Origin: Balamuthia mandrillaris
Taxonomy: Eukaryota; Discosea; Longamoebia; Balamuthiidae
Direction: 5' to 3'
NCBI GenBank assembly: GCA_031835245.1
Contig: JAVKOQ010000012.1
Coordinates: 322,501-386,500, forward strand
Length of the DNA stretch: 64,000 nt
The notes beneath the pieces were generated by a model. It did no database searches. It was given only the letters and a program-made list of their open reading frames with translations, and had not been told where the DNA came from. The stretch's first letter is position 1; each line of letters starts with the position of its first letter. The position numbers were made by a program, and so were the translations under genes. This document shows, piece by piece, positions 1-10,015 of the stretch.

Positions 1-1452
1 TCAAGAAGACAAACAGGTAGCAATGTCAAAGAAGCCAAGCGTCCTTGGGAAACTGGCAGATATACCTGGAACAATGCCGCTGAACAAGCCCCAACAACGG
101 GGTCGTCATCAGTTCCCATTCCAACAACGAACACTTCGTCGTCATCATTAAACCCATTCAAACAATCTACGGTTTCAAGCTCAAACTCTTTGGTGAGTCG
201 ATTGATAGCGGCGTTGTCCGCCAAGGACGCTCCTCCTAGCATCCTTTTGCTTTATGACCATCACCACGAAGATGAGGAACAGGATGCTTCTCCTTCTTCT
301 TCCGTATCAACACCTTCTCCCCAGCAGCAATCACAAACACAACTTAAAACTACCACGGAAATGGATGAGGAAGCAAAGAACAGTCCAAGGAGAAGGAGCC
401 ACGTTCCTTTGGGTTCTCAAAGAAAACGATCCAGCCAACATCTCCTGGATTCTGCTGTTATGAGCTCCTCTGCTCCAGCTTCTTCCCCTCTGGCAGCCGC
501 TCTTGCTTCTGGTTCTGCCTCTCCTTTGTCAAACAACAGCGGAGCAGCTCCTCCAAAGGTGCCTCCAAGAACAAACCTTCCATCTCAAGCTTCTGCCGCT
601 CTCAACCCTCCTCCGCTACCCCAGCCACGAAGACCTACTCTAACCCAACTGCCTCAGTCCGCACATCAACAACAAACTACGGACAGCAACGCTACTCCCG
701 AAAATGCAGCACGTACGAATGCTGCCTCTACAAACGCAGAGACCAGACGAGCAACGCAGAGTCAACAGAGAACTCAATTGCAGGTTGCGGATGGCGGAGG
801 CTCCAACGGCGGTATAATAACGCCCGTAAGCTCCTTTAGCGATACGTTTAAACAGCAGTTGAAGCGAGCCAGCGTGCACTTGAATAGTCCTGATTTGAGG
901 AAAGGAATGTTGGCCAAAGGTGGCGCTTCCAGGATGGAACAAGAAAAAGGTGTTCTTCTACTAGATCTCTTTCTTCTTCTTCTTCTTCTTCTTCTTCTGC
1001 TTCTTCTTCTTCATCTGCTTCTTCTTCTACTTACACTCATGCTACTAACCAACAGAGAGAAGAAACAATGTTGTCCAAGAGATTCTCTCCACCGAAAGGA
1101 ACTACATGCGGTGCCTAAACGTCCTGGTAGTTCAGTTTCGTCAACCTCTCTGGGAGGCCCTGGAGGGAGACTCTCCTATCCTCTCCAAAGAGGACATCAA
1201 GACTATTTTCTCCCACATTGAGGTCATCTTCGCCTATAACTCTGACCTCCTCCAAAAGTTGGAAGACAGGGTGGACCAGTGGGATGCTGATAGTTCCGTG
1301 TTGGGCGACATCTTCCTCTACATGGGGGATTATCTCAGGGTGTACGCCAACTATGTGGCTAATTATTCTAACGCACAGAGAACTCTCAAGGAATGCAAGA
1401 ACAACAAACGCTTTCAACAGTTTCTTCAGGTAAGTTTTGTTTCTGATTTGTT

Positions 1453-1483
<31 letters not shown>

Positions 1484-1484
1484 G

Positions 1485-1546
<62 letters not shown>

Positions 1547-2789
1547 GGAGAATAACGCGTAAACTTTTCGACCAAAAGAATGTTTATAAGACAAACCTGG
1601 AGAAGAAGCAGTTCCCAGGATACGAAATAGAGTCCTTTCTCATCACGCCAGTGCAACGGATACCCCGTTACATCAGTTTGTTACAGGTGCACCAGTTTCC
1701 CTTCTTTTTCTTTGCTCGTTCATTCATGATTTTAAAACCGTCTCTCCAAAAAGGCACTCTTTCGATACACTCCAGAAGGTCATCCTGACTATCATTTGTT
1801 GAAAGAGGCCGTCCACAAGATCGAACAGGTGGCCAACGACAACGAGCATCGCCACAACTCCAGCGTCAACATGACTTTGCTCTATCACGTTCAAAAGCGA
1901 TTCATTCCTTCGGTTCGTCTTTTTTTTTTTCCATTGTCCATTCTCCTGTTCTCTTTTGTTAACTTCTTGCTTGTCCTCCGCTCAGCCACATCCGATAAAG
2001 TTGGTAAGTTTTCAACGAGTGTTGCTCTTTGAAGGCGATCTGATGGTCAGGGTGGAATCCAGAGATGGAACGACATCCACCAGCAAACGTGCCAGTGCTC
2101 TTGCTCCCGCTACTGCCTCTTCATCTTCGTCACCTTTAGATGAAACTTCTCTCTCTTCTACTCCGTCTGCTTCCTCCCTTTTAAAATCATCTCTCAAATC
2201 CAAAGTGCAAAAAGAGAGGCTATCGATCCGCCACATCATCCTATTCAACGACATCATCGTCGTCAGCAAAAACGTTCAGCAACACAAGCGAAAGAAGAAC
2301 CGATTGTCTCAAAGCGGGTCCGGCAAGAAAAAGTCTGCTTCCTCATCCTCGGCCTCTTCTTCCTCCTCTTCTTCGTCATCCTCTGCTTCCGCTTCTTCTG
2401 GTTCTTCCACTTCCCTTATAGAGCCAAATGTCGGTGTTATCGGAGTTGATTCTCAGCGCTCTTCCACGAAGTTGAAATACTTGTTCCATTTGGAGGTGGA
2501 ACGATGTAAAGTGGAAGAAGCAGTTCCATCACAACAAGATGAAGATTCATCTTCCTCTTCATCATCATCATCATTATCTTTGCAAATAAGCGGAGGAGAA
2601 AGAGGAGCGGTTAGTGGAAGCGGCTCGTTGCTGGTTGAAAAAGGAGGCATATTGGATTATCAAACGGCTTTCATGTTGGTTCATCCGAAATATTTGTTGC
2701 ACATGTGGGCGGAGACATGCGAGGAGAAGCTAACGTGGTTCAAGTTTTTGGTGAATGCAATCTTTAATCAGTTATCTGCTAATGGGTGA
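1..2789 (+). CDS. RhoGEF (DH-PH), 5' end outside window
   Basis: Guanine nucleotide exchange factor for Rho/Rac-type GTPases. Exons: <1-949, 1056-1429, 1579-1686, 1754-1912, 1986-2789; all phases fit and give at least 797 residues. The first exon is open from base 1, so the true start lies upstream. Residues 1-315 are Ser/Pro/Gln-rich and look disordered. The DH domain follows: NNVVQEILSTERNYMRCL at its start and FLITPVQRIPRYISLL as the conserved CR3-like helix. A PH domain begins around PHPIKLVSFQRVLLFEGDL and is interrupted by two poly-Ser inserts (about 2100-2200 and 2340-2420) before its last strand and helix (MWAETCEEKLTWFKFLVNAI). The second intron carries a 100-bp (CT)n tract. The family is clear; the target GTPase cannot be read from sequence. 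Confidence 0.9.
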
Positions 2790-2930
2790 TAATCGGAAAC
2801 AAACAGAGAGCTGTTTGATCTTTACAATCTGTATTTAAAACAACAAAACTTTTTTTGAATAACAATGAAAGAAAGCAAGAAAGAAAACGAGAGAAGAGAG
2901 AAGAGAGAGAGGGAGAGGGGAGAATGTACT

Positions 2931-4231
2931 CTAATAAAGCCTCGCAAAGCCATCCAAGGCATCAAGACTCCCCGAAAATTCTAGCAACCAATCAAACAGC
3001 GAAACCGGAAGCAACGTTCGCAAAGCTCCCACCAACCAAAACACATTCGGCATAATGACCACTTGCTTCCTTCCCAAAATCGCTTTGATGACCTCTTCCG
3101 CCACTCGTTCCTTCCGTAATGTTGGGAGCAACATTTTCGTGTACCAAGGAAGTTTCAATCCATCGAACATGTCCGTGTCGATGTGCCAAGGGCATACCAA
3201 CGACGTATCTATCTTTCGTCTCTTCTTCTCCTTCTGCTTTGTTTCAGCTTGTTTGCTTCTTTGCTGTTGTTGTCGCTGCAGAAAGAGTTCAACGTCCGCT
3301 CGCAAAGCAGAAGAGTCATGCTTTTCCATTTTCCTGAGCTCGAGGCGAAGGCACTCGGCGAAGCTGAAAGCAGCAAACTTGCTGGAGGAGTAGTCTGCAA
3401 TGCGATGGCCTCCCACTAAACCCAACACAGAAGATATCGTCACTATGTGTGCTGATTCTTCTTCTTCTGCTTCGTCTTCTGTGCGTTCTTCGTGACCTCC
3501 TTTGTCTCTTGATGAAGACGAAGAAGCAGAATGAGGGATGGTTGGTTTGTGAAGAGGAAGAAGCAACTGAGGAAGAAAAGCTCTCACGGTCCAAAAGTGA
3601 GAGAGAAAGTTGACCGCAGCGGTGTTCTCGAACTCTGCATCGGACAGCTCGAACAGCGTTTTGGTGGTGACCACTCCTGCGTTGTTCACCAGAACGTCCT
3701 TTTCATTTGTTCAACAAAGATAACGAAGAAACAGAAGAACGAAAGAAAGAAAGAACAAGTGGGTAAGAAAGAAACGACAAGAAACGACAAGAAACGACAA
3801 CAAGAAAGAAAGAAAGAAGGAAGGACAGGACCACTTACCACAGAGCCAACCTCAGCCTGAACGCGCTCAGCCATAGCATAGACTTGCTTTCGGTCAGTGA
3901 CATCACAGCAATAACCATGCACGCGGGCTCCGCTCCGCTCCCCCTGCTCTGGTCCACCTCCTCCTGCTACAGCACCACCGCAGGAGAGGCCCTCCACCGT
4001 GTCCCTCAGCGCCTCCGCGTCGCTGTCCAGCAGCACCAAGGTGGCGCCGAGCCGCCTGGCCTGCTCGGCGATGGCTCGGCCGAGGCCTCTGGCCCCGCCG
4101 GTGATCAGCACGGTTCGTTGGTTGAAGTAGTGGGCGGGTCGCGGCACGGGCCTTGTGCACCGCAGCCAACACCACCAAAGGAGGAGAACCACACCAGCAA
4201 CGAGGAGAAGAAGAAGAAGAAGGAACCCCAT
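2931..4231 (-). CDS. Membrane-anchored short-chain dehydrogenase/reductase (SDR16C/RDH10-like)
   Basis: Two exons on the minus strand (4231-3839, 3698-2931), 386 aa. An N-terminal hydrophobic segment (LLLLLLLVAGVVLLLWWCWL) should anchor it in the ER or another membrane. The Rossmann motif TGGARGLGRA, the NNAG motif, a catalytic Ser in TISSVLGLVGG and the active-site YSSSK (Tyr-X3-Lys) are all present, so it should be an active NAD(P)-dependent oxidoreductase. The late motif CPWHIDTDMFDG resembles the retinol dehydrogenase 10 / DHRS group, whose members act on retinoids, sterols or fatty alcohols; the substrate here is unknown. Acidic and Ser-rich inserts sit before the catalytic region. The intron is a CTTT-rich run on the sense strand. 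A relic of this gene's exon 1/intron junction lies at 9967-10007. Confidence 0.88.
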
Positions 4232-4254
4232 CCTTCCTTTCTTCTTATATTTCG

Positions 4255-4328
4255 AATGGAATGGTTGGAATTTATTTGGAATGTTTGGAATTTTATGGAA
4301 TGGTTGGAATTCATATAGAATGTAGAAT
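4255..4328. repeat. Short imperfect tandem repeat (TTGGAAT-type)
   Basis: Several copies of a GGAATG-TTGGAATT unit occur directly upstream of the SDR start at 4231, followed by a perfect palindrome at 4337-4348. It is read directly from sequence; no function is known. Confidence 0.75.
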
Positions 4329-4336
4329 ATGCGATG

Positions 4337-4348
4337 CTTGTCGACAAG
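4337..4348. promoter_or_regulatory. CTTGTCGACAAG palindrome, candidate promoter element
   Basis: A perfect 12-bp palindrome containing TGTCGACA. It lies between the divergent SDR gene (start 4231, minus) and the ORF starting at 4579 (plus). A second core, TGTCGACA, lies at 4503-4510. The same core recurs upstream of many genes in this window and is treated as a candidate transcription-factor or core-promoter site. Confidence 0.45.
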
Positions 4349-4578
4349 AGAACCCTCGATTGGCCGTCATGGCAATGGCTAGCAGAACGGCAAACAAGAG
4401 CTAGAGAAGAGTACATACAGAGGGAGCGCATGCAGCATTACGCCATTGCGTTCACTGGCGGACAGCAGTTTTGGCTGGTGAAAGACTCTCTTCGGTGGTC
4501 CATGTCGACACAATATTTCTCCGCTCAATGTCGAATATTTCTACAATCCTGCATAACTTTTAAACGCACGGCGTACAC

Positions 4579-5817
4579 ATGCGCAGAAACTATCTACAAC
4601 AAACGTCTCTCTTCTTACAATTCTCAGTGACGTTATGTGTTCCACCACTACAGCAACTGTTGCTGGTAACGACTAAGTTAAGCAGTTTGCTCGCTTTTTT
4701 GTTGTTGCTTCCGTCTCTGCAAGAAGACGTGGCTTGCTCTTGCGGAGCACACACCACCGAAGAAACGAGGAGGTACTTTCATCTCAGAGACGTGCCTGGG
4801 TTTGCTGGTGCATGGCTTGGTGGCCGTGTCTCCAGCCTTGCCGCAGGGTGGCACCCTCTCTGTTCCACAACGAAGCGCACAGTCTGCGTTGGCCAGTTCC
4901 ATGTACTCCGCGGGTGGCAAGCTTGGGATCAAGAAAAGCGAAGGTCGGAACGTCACCAAGCAATGGGGGTGAAAGTAGGAGCCCATGCCAACGTCAGCAA
5001 AACGAAGGATGTTACGGTTATGTTCCCCCATCGTGCTGTGTATTGGAGCGCCACACCTCAGTCAAACAAAACCACGTTCCACTGGGCCAACTCGACCGAG
5101 GACATTTGGGGTAACGCCCTCAGAATGGAAGTCAACAACACAGGCACAATGAGCCAACCTGTCAGCCAACCGAGTGATTCTGTGTTGCCTTTCCTCATTC
5201 CATTGCCTCTTCTGGCGCTGGATTCCCTGCTTCTGCTATCCTCCACCAACTACGAACCTTGTCCCACCGACCCACGCACCCGTTGCACCCACTATCTATT
5301 TCCGGGCTACACCTACGAGGCAGGTGACTGGAGCATCAACACGGTATGGGAAACAAACATGTGGATTGTTACGGAAACCGGGATACCGACAGTGATCGAG
5401 ACAGTGGATTGGCGAACGTCTAGGTCGCATCACAATCCAAGCAGCGATCCAACGCATGTTTTCTACTTTGACCATTTCCAACCGTTAAAAGATGAATGGA
5501 CCCGACCCAACGAGATCCTGAAGCCCGACCCGTTCTGTCTTCCCTTTGAACTGAAAACGCGTCCAAAACTGAAGCACCTTCACCAAAATGCTCATCTCCA
5601 CGGATTCGCTGCTGAAAATCTATTATGGCGCTCTCAACCTGACCACGTTACAACCTGCTCGCCTGAGGGAGGATTCTTTTCCTCCCTCGGGGAACGCTTT
5701 CGAGGCGAGTCTACAGGTAGGAACAGAGAAATTCATATTCAGTACAATGCCAGCTTCACGGACTCTAACGCCCATCCTTCCCCAGTCTTCAACATTCCTG
5801 ACTACTGCCTGGCTTAA
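4579..5817 (+). CDS. Hypothetical secreted or membrane protein
   Basis: One uninterrupted 412-aa reading frame. A hydrophobic stretch around residues 30-50 (LSSLLAFLLLLP) could be a signal peptide if translation starts at an internal position, or a signal anchor. A second hydrophobic patch lies near residue 200 (LPFLIPLPLLAL). There are several Cys and possible N-glycosylation sites (for example NTSK-free sites NKT, NST, NNT, NAS). I do not recognise the family. Codon use and length favour a real gene, but no homology supports it, and the second hydrophobic patch might be an unspliced intron remnant. The two TGTCGACA sites at 4338 and 4503 lie just upstream. Confidence 0.5.
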   Translation: MRRNYLQQTSLFLQFSVTLCVPPLQQLLLVTTKLSSLLAFLLLLPSLQEDVACSCGAHTTEETRRYFHLRDVPGFAGAWLGGRVSSLAAGWHPLCSTTKRTVCVGQFHVLRGWQAWDQEKRRSERHQAMGVKVGAHANVSKTKDVTVMFPHRAVYWSATPQSNKTTFHWANSTEDIWGNALRMEVNNTGTMSQPVSQPSDSVLPFLIPLPLLALDSLLLLSSTNYEPCPTDPRTRCTHYLFPGYTYEAGDWSINTVWETNMWIVTETGIPTVIETVDWRTSRSHHNPSSDPTHVFYFDHFQPLKDEWTRPNEILKPDPFCLPFELKTRPKLKHLHQNAHLHGFAAENLLWRSQPDHVTTCSPEGGFFSSLGERFRGESTGRNREIHIQYNASFTDSNAHPSPVFNIPDYCLA

Positions 5818-6377
5818 GGCATTGTCTTGACCCAGAGGGCATTTGTACTCCTTTTCTTGACACATACCAACAGCAAGTTAGTTTCCACTATCCATCTGTT
5901 AGCAGCCATTTCCATCCCAGTTCATCTATTTTCCTTCCTCTTCAAGACTTTAAAATAAAACAATAAATTTTAATGATTATTATAGAATAAAAAAAAGATA
6001 AAAACACTTGACATAATATGAATTTAGATAGTAATGTTTAAAAGATAATAAAGTATTAGCTTAGTGTTTCACTAGTAATCATGTACCTAAGTATATTAGT
6101 GAAAAAGGAACACAGTATAACAACGTAAAAATGTCTATCTCTGTGTATATATATATATATATGAGCATTATCTCTCCTTTTATGCTCTCTTTGTTGAGTT
6201 AAAGCTGGTTCTTACTTGTGTTCCATGTTGTCATTGCTGACAATCCAAGGGTGGGACACTCTCTGACTCTGATGCAGCAGACTCAATGCTGACAGACTTT
6301 CGTTGTCTTTTTGTCGACAGCATCTCACGTCATCGCTCAGCGCGTATGAATAGAAAAAAAAAAAGAAAAGAAAAAAG
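5818..6377. other. Intergenic, AT-rich
   Basis: About 560 bp with no coding frame I can support. It is A/T-rich and holds a short (TA)n run near 6147-6163. The last 70 bases belong to the promoter of the ankyrin gene, with TGTCGACA at 6312-6319. Confidence 0.7.
6312..6319. promoter_or_regulatory. TGTCGACA site upstream of ankyrin gene
   Basis: Perfect 8-bp palindrome 59 bp before the ATG at 6378. Same core as the other candidate promoter sites in this window. Confidence 0.45.
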
Positions 6378-8219
6378 ATGAGAAGCGAAGAGGAAGAGGG
6401 AGAGCACAGGCGACCGCCGTACCTCCCCTCGTCGGGAGAGTACGAGGAGTGCCAGCAACGAGTACAGGAACTGGGAGAGAGCATTGGTGGGCCAGTATTG
6501 CAGCTGGATGAATTCCCTAACGACGATGAAGCGCATGCCGCCAACTTTCGTGTCTTTTGTAAATATGGTCAGACGCCTTGCGCCTCTCTTTCCTTCCCTT
6601 CCCTTCTCTTGCCTTCCTTTGCTTTGCCTTGCCTTGCATTCCTTCTCTTCCTTTCTTTCTTTTGAGTAGAGCAGGTGTAACCATTCGTTTCGTATTACTA
6701 ACAACAGGGATGTTGGATAAAGTGAAAGAGATGGTAGAATGGTGGAATAACAGCACCATGGCCAACCAACAAGAGGACAAAGCAATAGAAGAAGAGGAGG
6801 AACAAGAGAAAGAAGAACAAGCGGATCCTCATCACTACCTTTGGACCAGCAACTCGGGCTACGGAGAGACGGGCTTCATGCTGGCCGCGAAGTACGCCCA
6901 GGTGGAGGTGGTGAGCTACCTGTTGGGCCTAGAAGGGTGCGACCCCAACTACGGACCCAAGGGGAGCTTCCCAAAGGTACCTTTGCTGTGGGCCTGCACC
7001 AGCTACAGCCAAGAATGCTTTGACCGCCGTTCCCGTCGCCACGCTGAGACTGTTCTTGCACTGTTGGAAGCTGGCGCCCGGTGTCCGAACCCTTTGGCGC
7101 CCACCAGCGCCCTGCGCTGTGCTGCTAGTTGTGGCTCGGGCCTTATCTTCAAGCTGTTGCTGTGCTACCAGGTGTCGGAGGACTCCCGGACGGCAGCTTC
7201 CGTGGAGGAGGCTTTCTTCTCCTCGGAGCAGATTCAAAAGTGCGCGTTGGTGTTGCCCAAGCAAAGGAGTGGCATCAGTGGTGGTGGCGGAAGCAGCAGC
7301 GGGACCGGCATCCATCATGTGCTTCAGGAGCTGGTAGCCAGTGCACAACGCGTGGAAAAGCAGTTAGACAAGCGTCCTTCGCACCAACAAAAGAAAGAAA
7401 AGGAGAAGGAAAAGAAGGAGAAAGAAAAAACGACCGTCGTGGCAGAAAGAGGGTACAAAGGTATGGACAAGATTTTTGGCCTTTACAACAAAACCATCGG
7501 AGGAACAAAGAAAGGATACAAAAAGAAGGAAAAGAAAAAGGAACCTGATGCGGTCCGTAACGATGCAACAGAAGAAGAGAATGGAAAGTGGAACGAAGAG
7601 GGCGAAAGATGGAGCATCGTGGAAACAGAAGAACAAAGCCAGAAATGCAAGATAACCCCGTTGGAGTTTGCATGCAGGGAAGGATACTGGGACGTGGTGG
7701 AGTTGATGCTCAGCAATCCTTCTGTTCGTGCTCGTCTACGCAGAGAACAATGGCAGACCATTCAATGTTCCTCCCAAGAAGCAGAAAAAGAAGGCGTTGG
7801 GGAGAAACGCGGAGATAGAGAAACGCGGCTAGTTCTTGCGCATGGAAGAGCTACGACATTGCATTGGGCATGCAAGTAAGTGTAATTACCTCTGTTATAT
7901 TGCTGATGTTGCTTCGCTCTGAACATTTTGCTGTTGCAGGCACGACAAGATAGATGTAGTGGAACAACTGGTAGCCTGTGGAGCAAGTATTTACCTACGT
8001 GATGCCAGTGGGCGCATGCCATTTGATATGACCACGTCTCAACGTACAAGGCGTATCTATCTTGTGGCTATGACTATTTGGGCAGCATGGTACCGCTGCG
8101 CTGACACGGAGACCCAAAGCCACCGGTTTAACGGCTTGCATTCCAAAAAAGCTTGCCTTTTGGGTCTTCTCCCCAAAGAACTCATTGTCTGTATTTTAAA
8201 CGCTGCTTTTCATAGCTAA
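6378..8219 (+). CDS. Ankyrin-repeat protein with C-terminal F-box/SOCS-like tail
   Basis: Three exons (6378-6558, 6708-7875, 7940-8219), 542 aa. The start at 6378 gives an acidic N-terminus. Ankyrin repeats are visible at GETGFMLAAKYAQVEVVSYLL, then VPLLWACTSYS...VLALLEAGA, SALRCAASCGSGLIFKLLL, and after a Lys/Glu-rich insert at ITPLEFACREGYWDVVELML and TLHWACKHDKIDVVEQLVACG. The insert (about residues 280-390) is strongly charged and probably disordered. The C-terminus reads LLGLLPKELIVCILN, like a short F-box or SOCS-box helix, which would make it an adaptor for a cullin ubiquitin ligase; that role is inference. The partner is unknown. Confidence 0.85.
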
Positions 8220-8350
8220 AAAGCCTTCGTTATTATGTAAAGACTCTTTTCTTGTTTTAATCGCTTGCTTCCTCCACAACCACCACCCAGCGGGAAAGAA
8301 ACACTACGGAGGAATGCTTTTTCAAGACGACGTGAGACAGGTCGTTGTTT

Positions 8351-8358
8351 TGTCGACA
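8351..8358. promoter_or_regulatory. TGTCGACA site upstream of phosphoserine phosphatase
   Basis: Perfect palindrome 91 bp before the ATG at 8449. It lies downstream of the alternative in-frame ATG at 8314, which favours 8449 as the true start if the element is a promoter site. Confidence 0.45.
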
Positions 8359-8448
8359 ATTAATAAAATTTTCCTGGAAACATTTCGGTTCAATGAAAAA
8401 AACAAAAAAGGGTATGACTATAGGCAGCTGAACGTAGCGCGGAGAGAG

Positions 8449-9245
8449 ATGAACGACAAGAAAGTAGTCGCCCAAACGTTGCGTGCCGCTCACGTGGTTT
8501 GTTTCGACGTGGACAGCACTGTTATCACCAACGAAGGAATAGATGAGTTGGCTTCTTTTTGCGGGGCGGGCGAGCAGGTGGCGGAATGGTAAGCGAACAC
8601 GCTCCCCGAGCCTGCTGCACTCAACCAACCCTAATCCTTTCTTTGCTTGTGCTTAGGACGCGGCGAGCAATGTGTGGTGGTGTAACCTTTCGGGAAGCTC
8701 TTTCGGCCCGTCTGCAAATTATACGCCCCTCTCTTCCGCAGTTGCATTCCTTTTTGGAAAAGCATCCCCTGCCCCTAACCCCGGGAGTATCGTGTGCATC
8801 ACTTCTCTCTCCCTCCCCTCTCCCTCTTCTTTCTTCACCTGTTCTCTCCCTCTCTCTCTCGTTCTTCCCAAAGAGTTTGCTCATGGCTCATGCTGTACTC
8901 GTAACAGGCAATTTATTAAGTTGTTGCAGAGACAAGGAAAGCATGTCTACTTGATCTCTGGTGGGTTCAAGCAAATGATCCTCCCACTGGCTCAGACGCT
9001 TGGTTTACCCCCTGACAACGTGTTTGCCAACGTTTTGTTGTTTGACGAGGAGACGGGGGACTACAAAGGCTTTGATGAAAGCCAACCCACTTCTGAAAGT
9101 GGTGGGAAGGCCCGCGTGGTGGCCATGTTAAAGGACCTACATGCCAACAACAAGGAGAACGACGCGGTTTCTCCTCCCTCTATTGTCATGATCGGAGATG
9201 GTTGTATCTTCTCCCTTCCTCCTTTTCTATGCGATTTCTTACGAG

Positions 9246-9288
<43 letters not shown>

Positions 9289-9457
9289 CTTTCTCTGCCA
9301 TCACGAAACAGGCGTCACAGACATGGAAGCAAGGCCGCCAGCTGACTTGTTTGTGGGCTTTGGCGGCAACGTCGTAAGAGAGAAGGTAAAACAGGGAGCC
9401 GACCTTTTTGTGATGCAGTTTGCTGAGCTGATGGTCCTCTACCAAGAAGAGCTCTAG
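8449..9457 (+). CDS. PSPH: Phosphoserine phosphatase (HAD family)
   Basis: Last step of serine synthesis: O-phosphoserine to serine. Four exons (8449-8588, 8657-8791, 8908-9200, 9312-9457), 237 aa, close to the usual 225. Motif I is FDVDSTV, with the nucleophile and acid/base Asp. Motif II is LISGGF. The Lys motif is ESGGKARV, and motif III is GDGVTDMEA; all HAD catalytic residues are present. FGGNVVREKVK matches the family C-terminus. The start at 8449 (MNDKKVVAQ) gives the normal N-terminus; an in-frame ATG at 8314 would add 45 residues without family counterpart. The second splice donor was set at 8792 (GTGTGC) because this keeps exactly the spacing between TPG and LISGG. The last intron holds a (CT)n tract. 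Confidence 0.93.
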
Positions 9458-10015
9458 GCAGAACGGGACCAAGCGCCCACACCGTTGAATCCATCACCAA
9501 ATTTTCTGATAAGTACAGAAATTCCTCATTATCGTCTGATGGATTAAAAGTCACACAAGTGAGTAAACCCACAAATGAAAGTTCTTGCGAGAATGCGGGG
9601 ATGGGGTGGGCTAGAGGGCTACAGAAGCGCCCATCCACTTTCCCATCGGCGCGTCCCCATATGGCTCCATCGGGCAACGCTACGCAACAAGGTTCCTTAG
9701 AAGAATGTTGCGCGCTCCATTTATATCTCGATCCAGACGTATCCCACAGTCCCTATGTCCATCCGCTCTCTCTTAGTGCTTGTATGCTGGTTGGCAAACC
9801 CAACTTACTTTAATAAAAGGAGATAAGAGCAAACGAGTGAGCTTGCGCAAAGGAGAGTTTCCCGTTCAAAGGCCCGAAGTGAAACGCGGAGTCCGTCGAA
9901 CACCATAACTTCCTTTTATTAAAAAGATGGACAGAAAGAAAGAAAGAAAGAAAGAAAGGACAAAAACCACTCACCACAGAGCCATCTTCAGCCTGAATGC
10001 GTTCAGCAAGAATTG
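9458..10015. other. Intergenic region with SDR relic at its right end
   Basis: Between the convergent phosphatase and F-box genes. I see no coding region. The right end holds (GAAA)n at about 9930-9958 and the SDR-derived fragment at 9967-10007. Confidence 0.7.
9967..10007 (-). pseudogene. Relic of SDR exon 1/intron junction
   Basis: These 41 bases match 3831-3871 of the SDR gene at about 36 of 41 positions. The match covers the end of exon 1 and the splice donor, and the adjacent A/G-rich intron sequence is similar too. No other part of the SDR is present here. It is a short duplicated fragment at the 3' side of the F-box gene. Confidence 0.65.

Noticed and set aside
8314-8448. Upstream ATG at 8314 as start of phosphoserine phosphatase
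   Set aside because: It would add 45 residues without family counterpart and lies before the TGTCGACA site; 8449 gives the usual N-terminus.
9559-9813. 84-aa plus-strand frame after the phosphatase gene
   Set aside because: No family features or convincing gene structure; it lies in the convergent 3' region.
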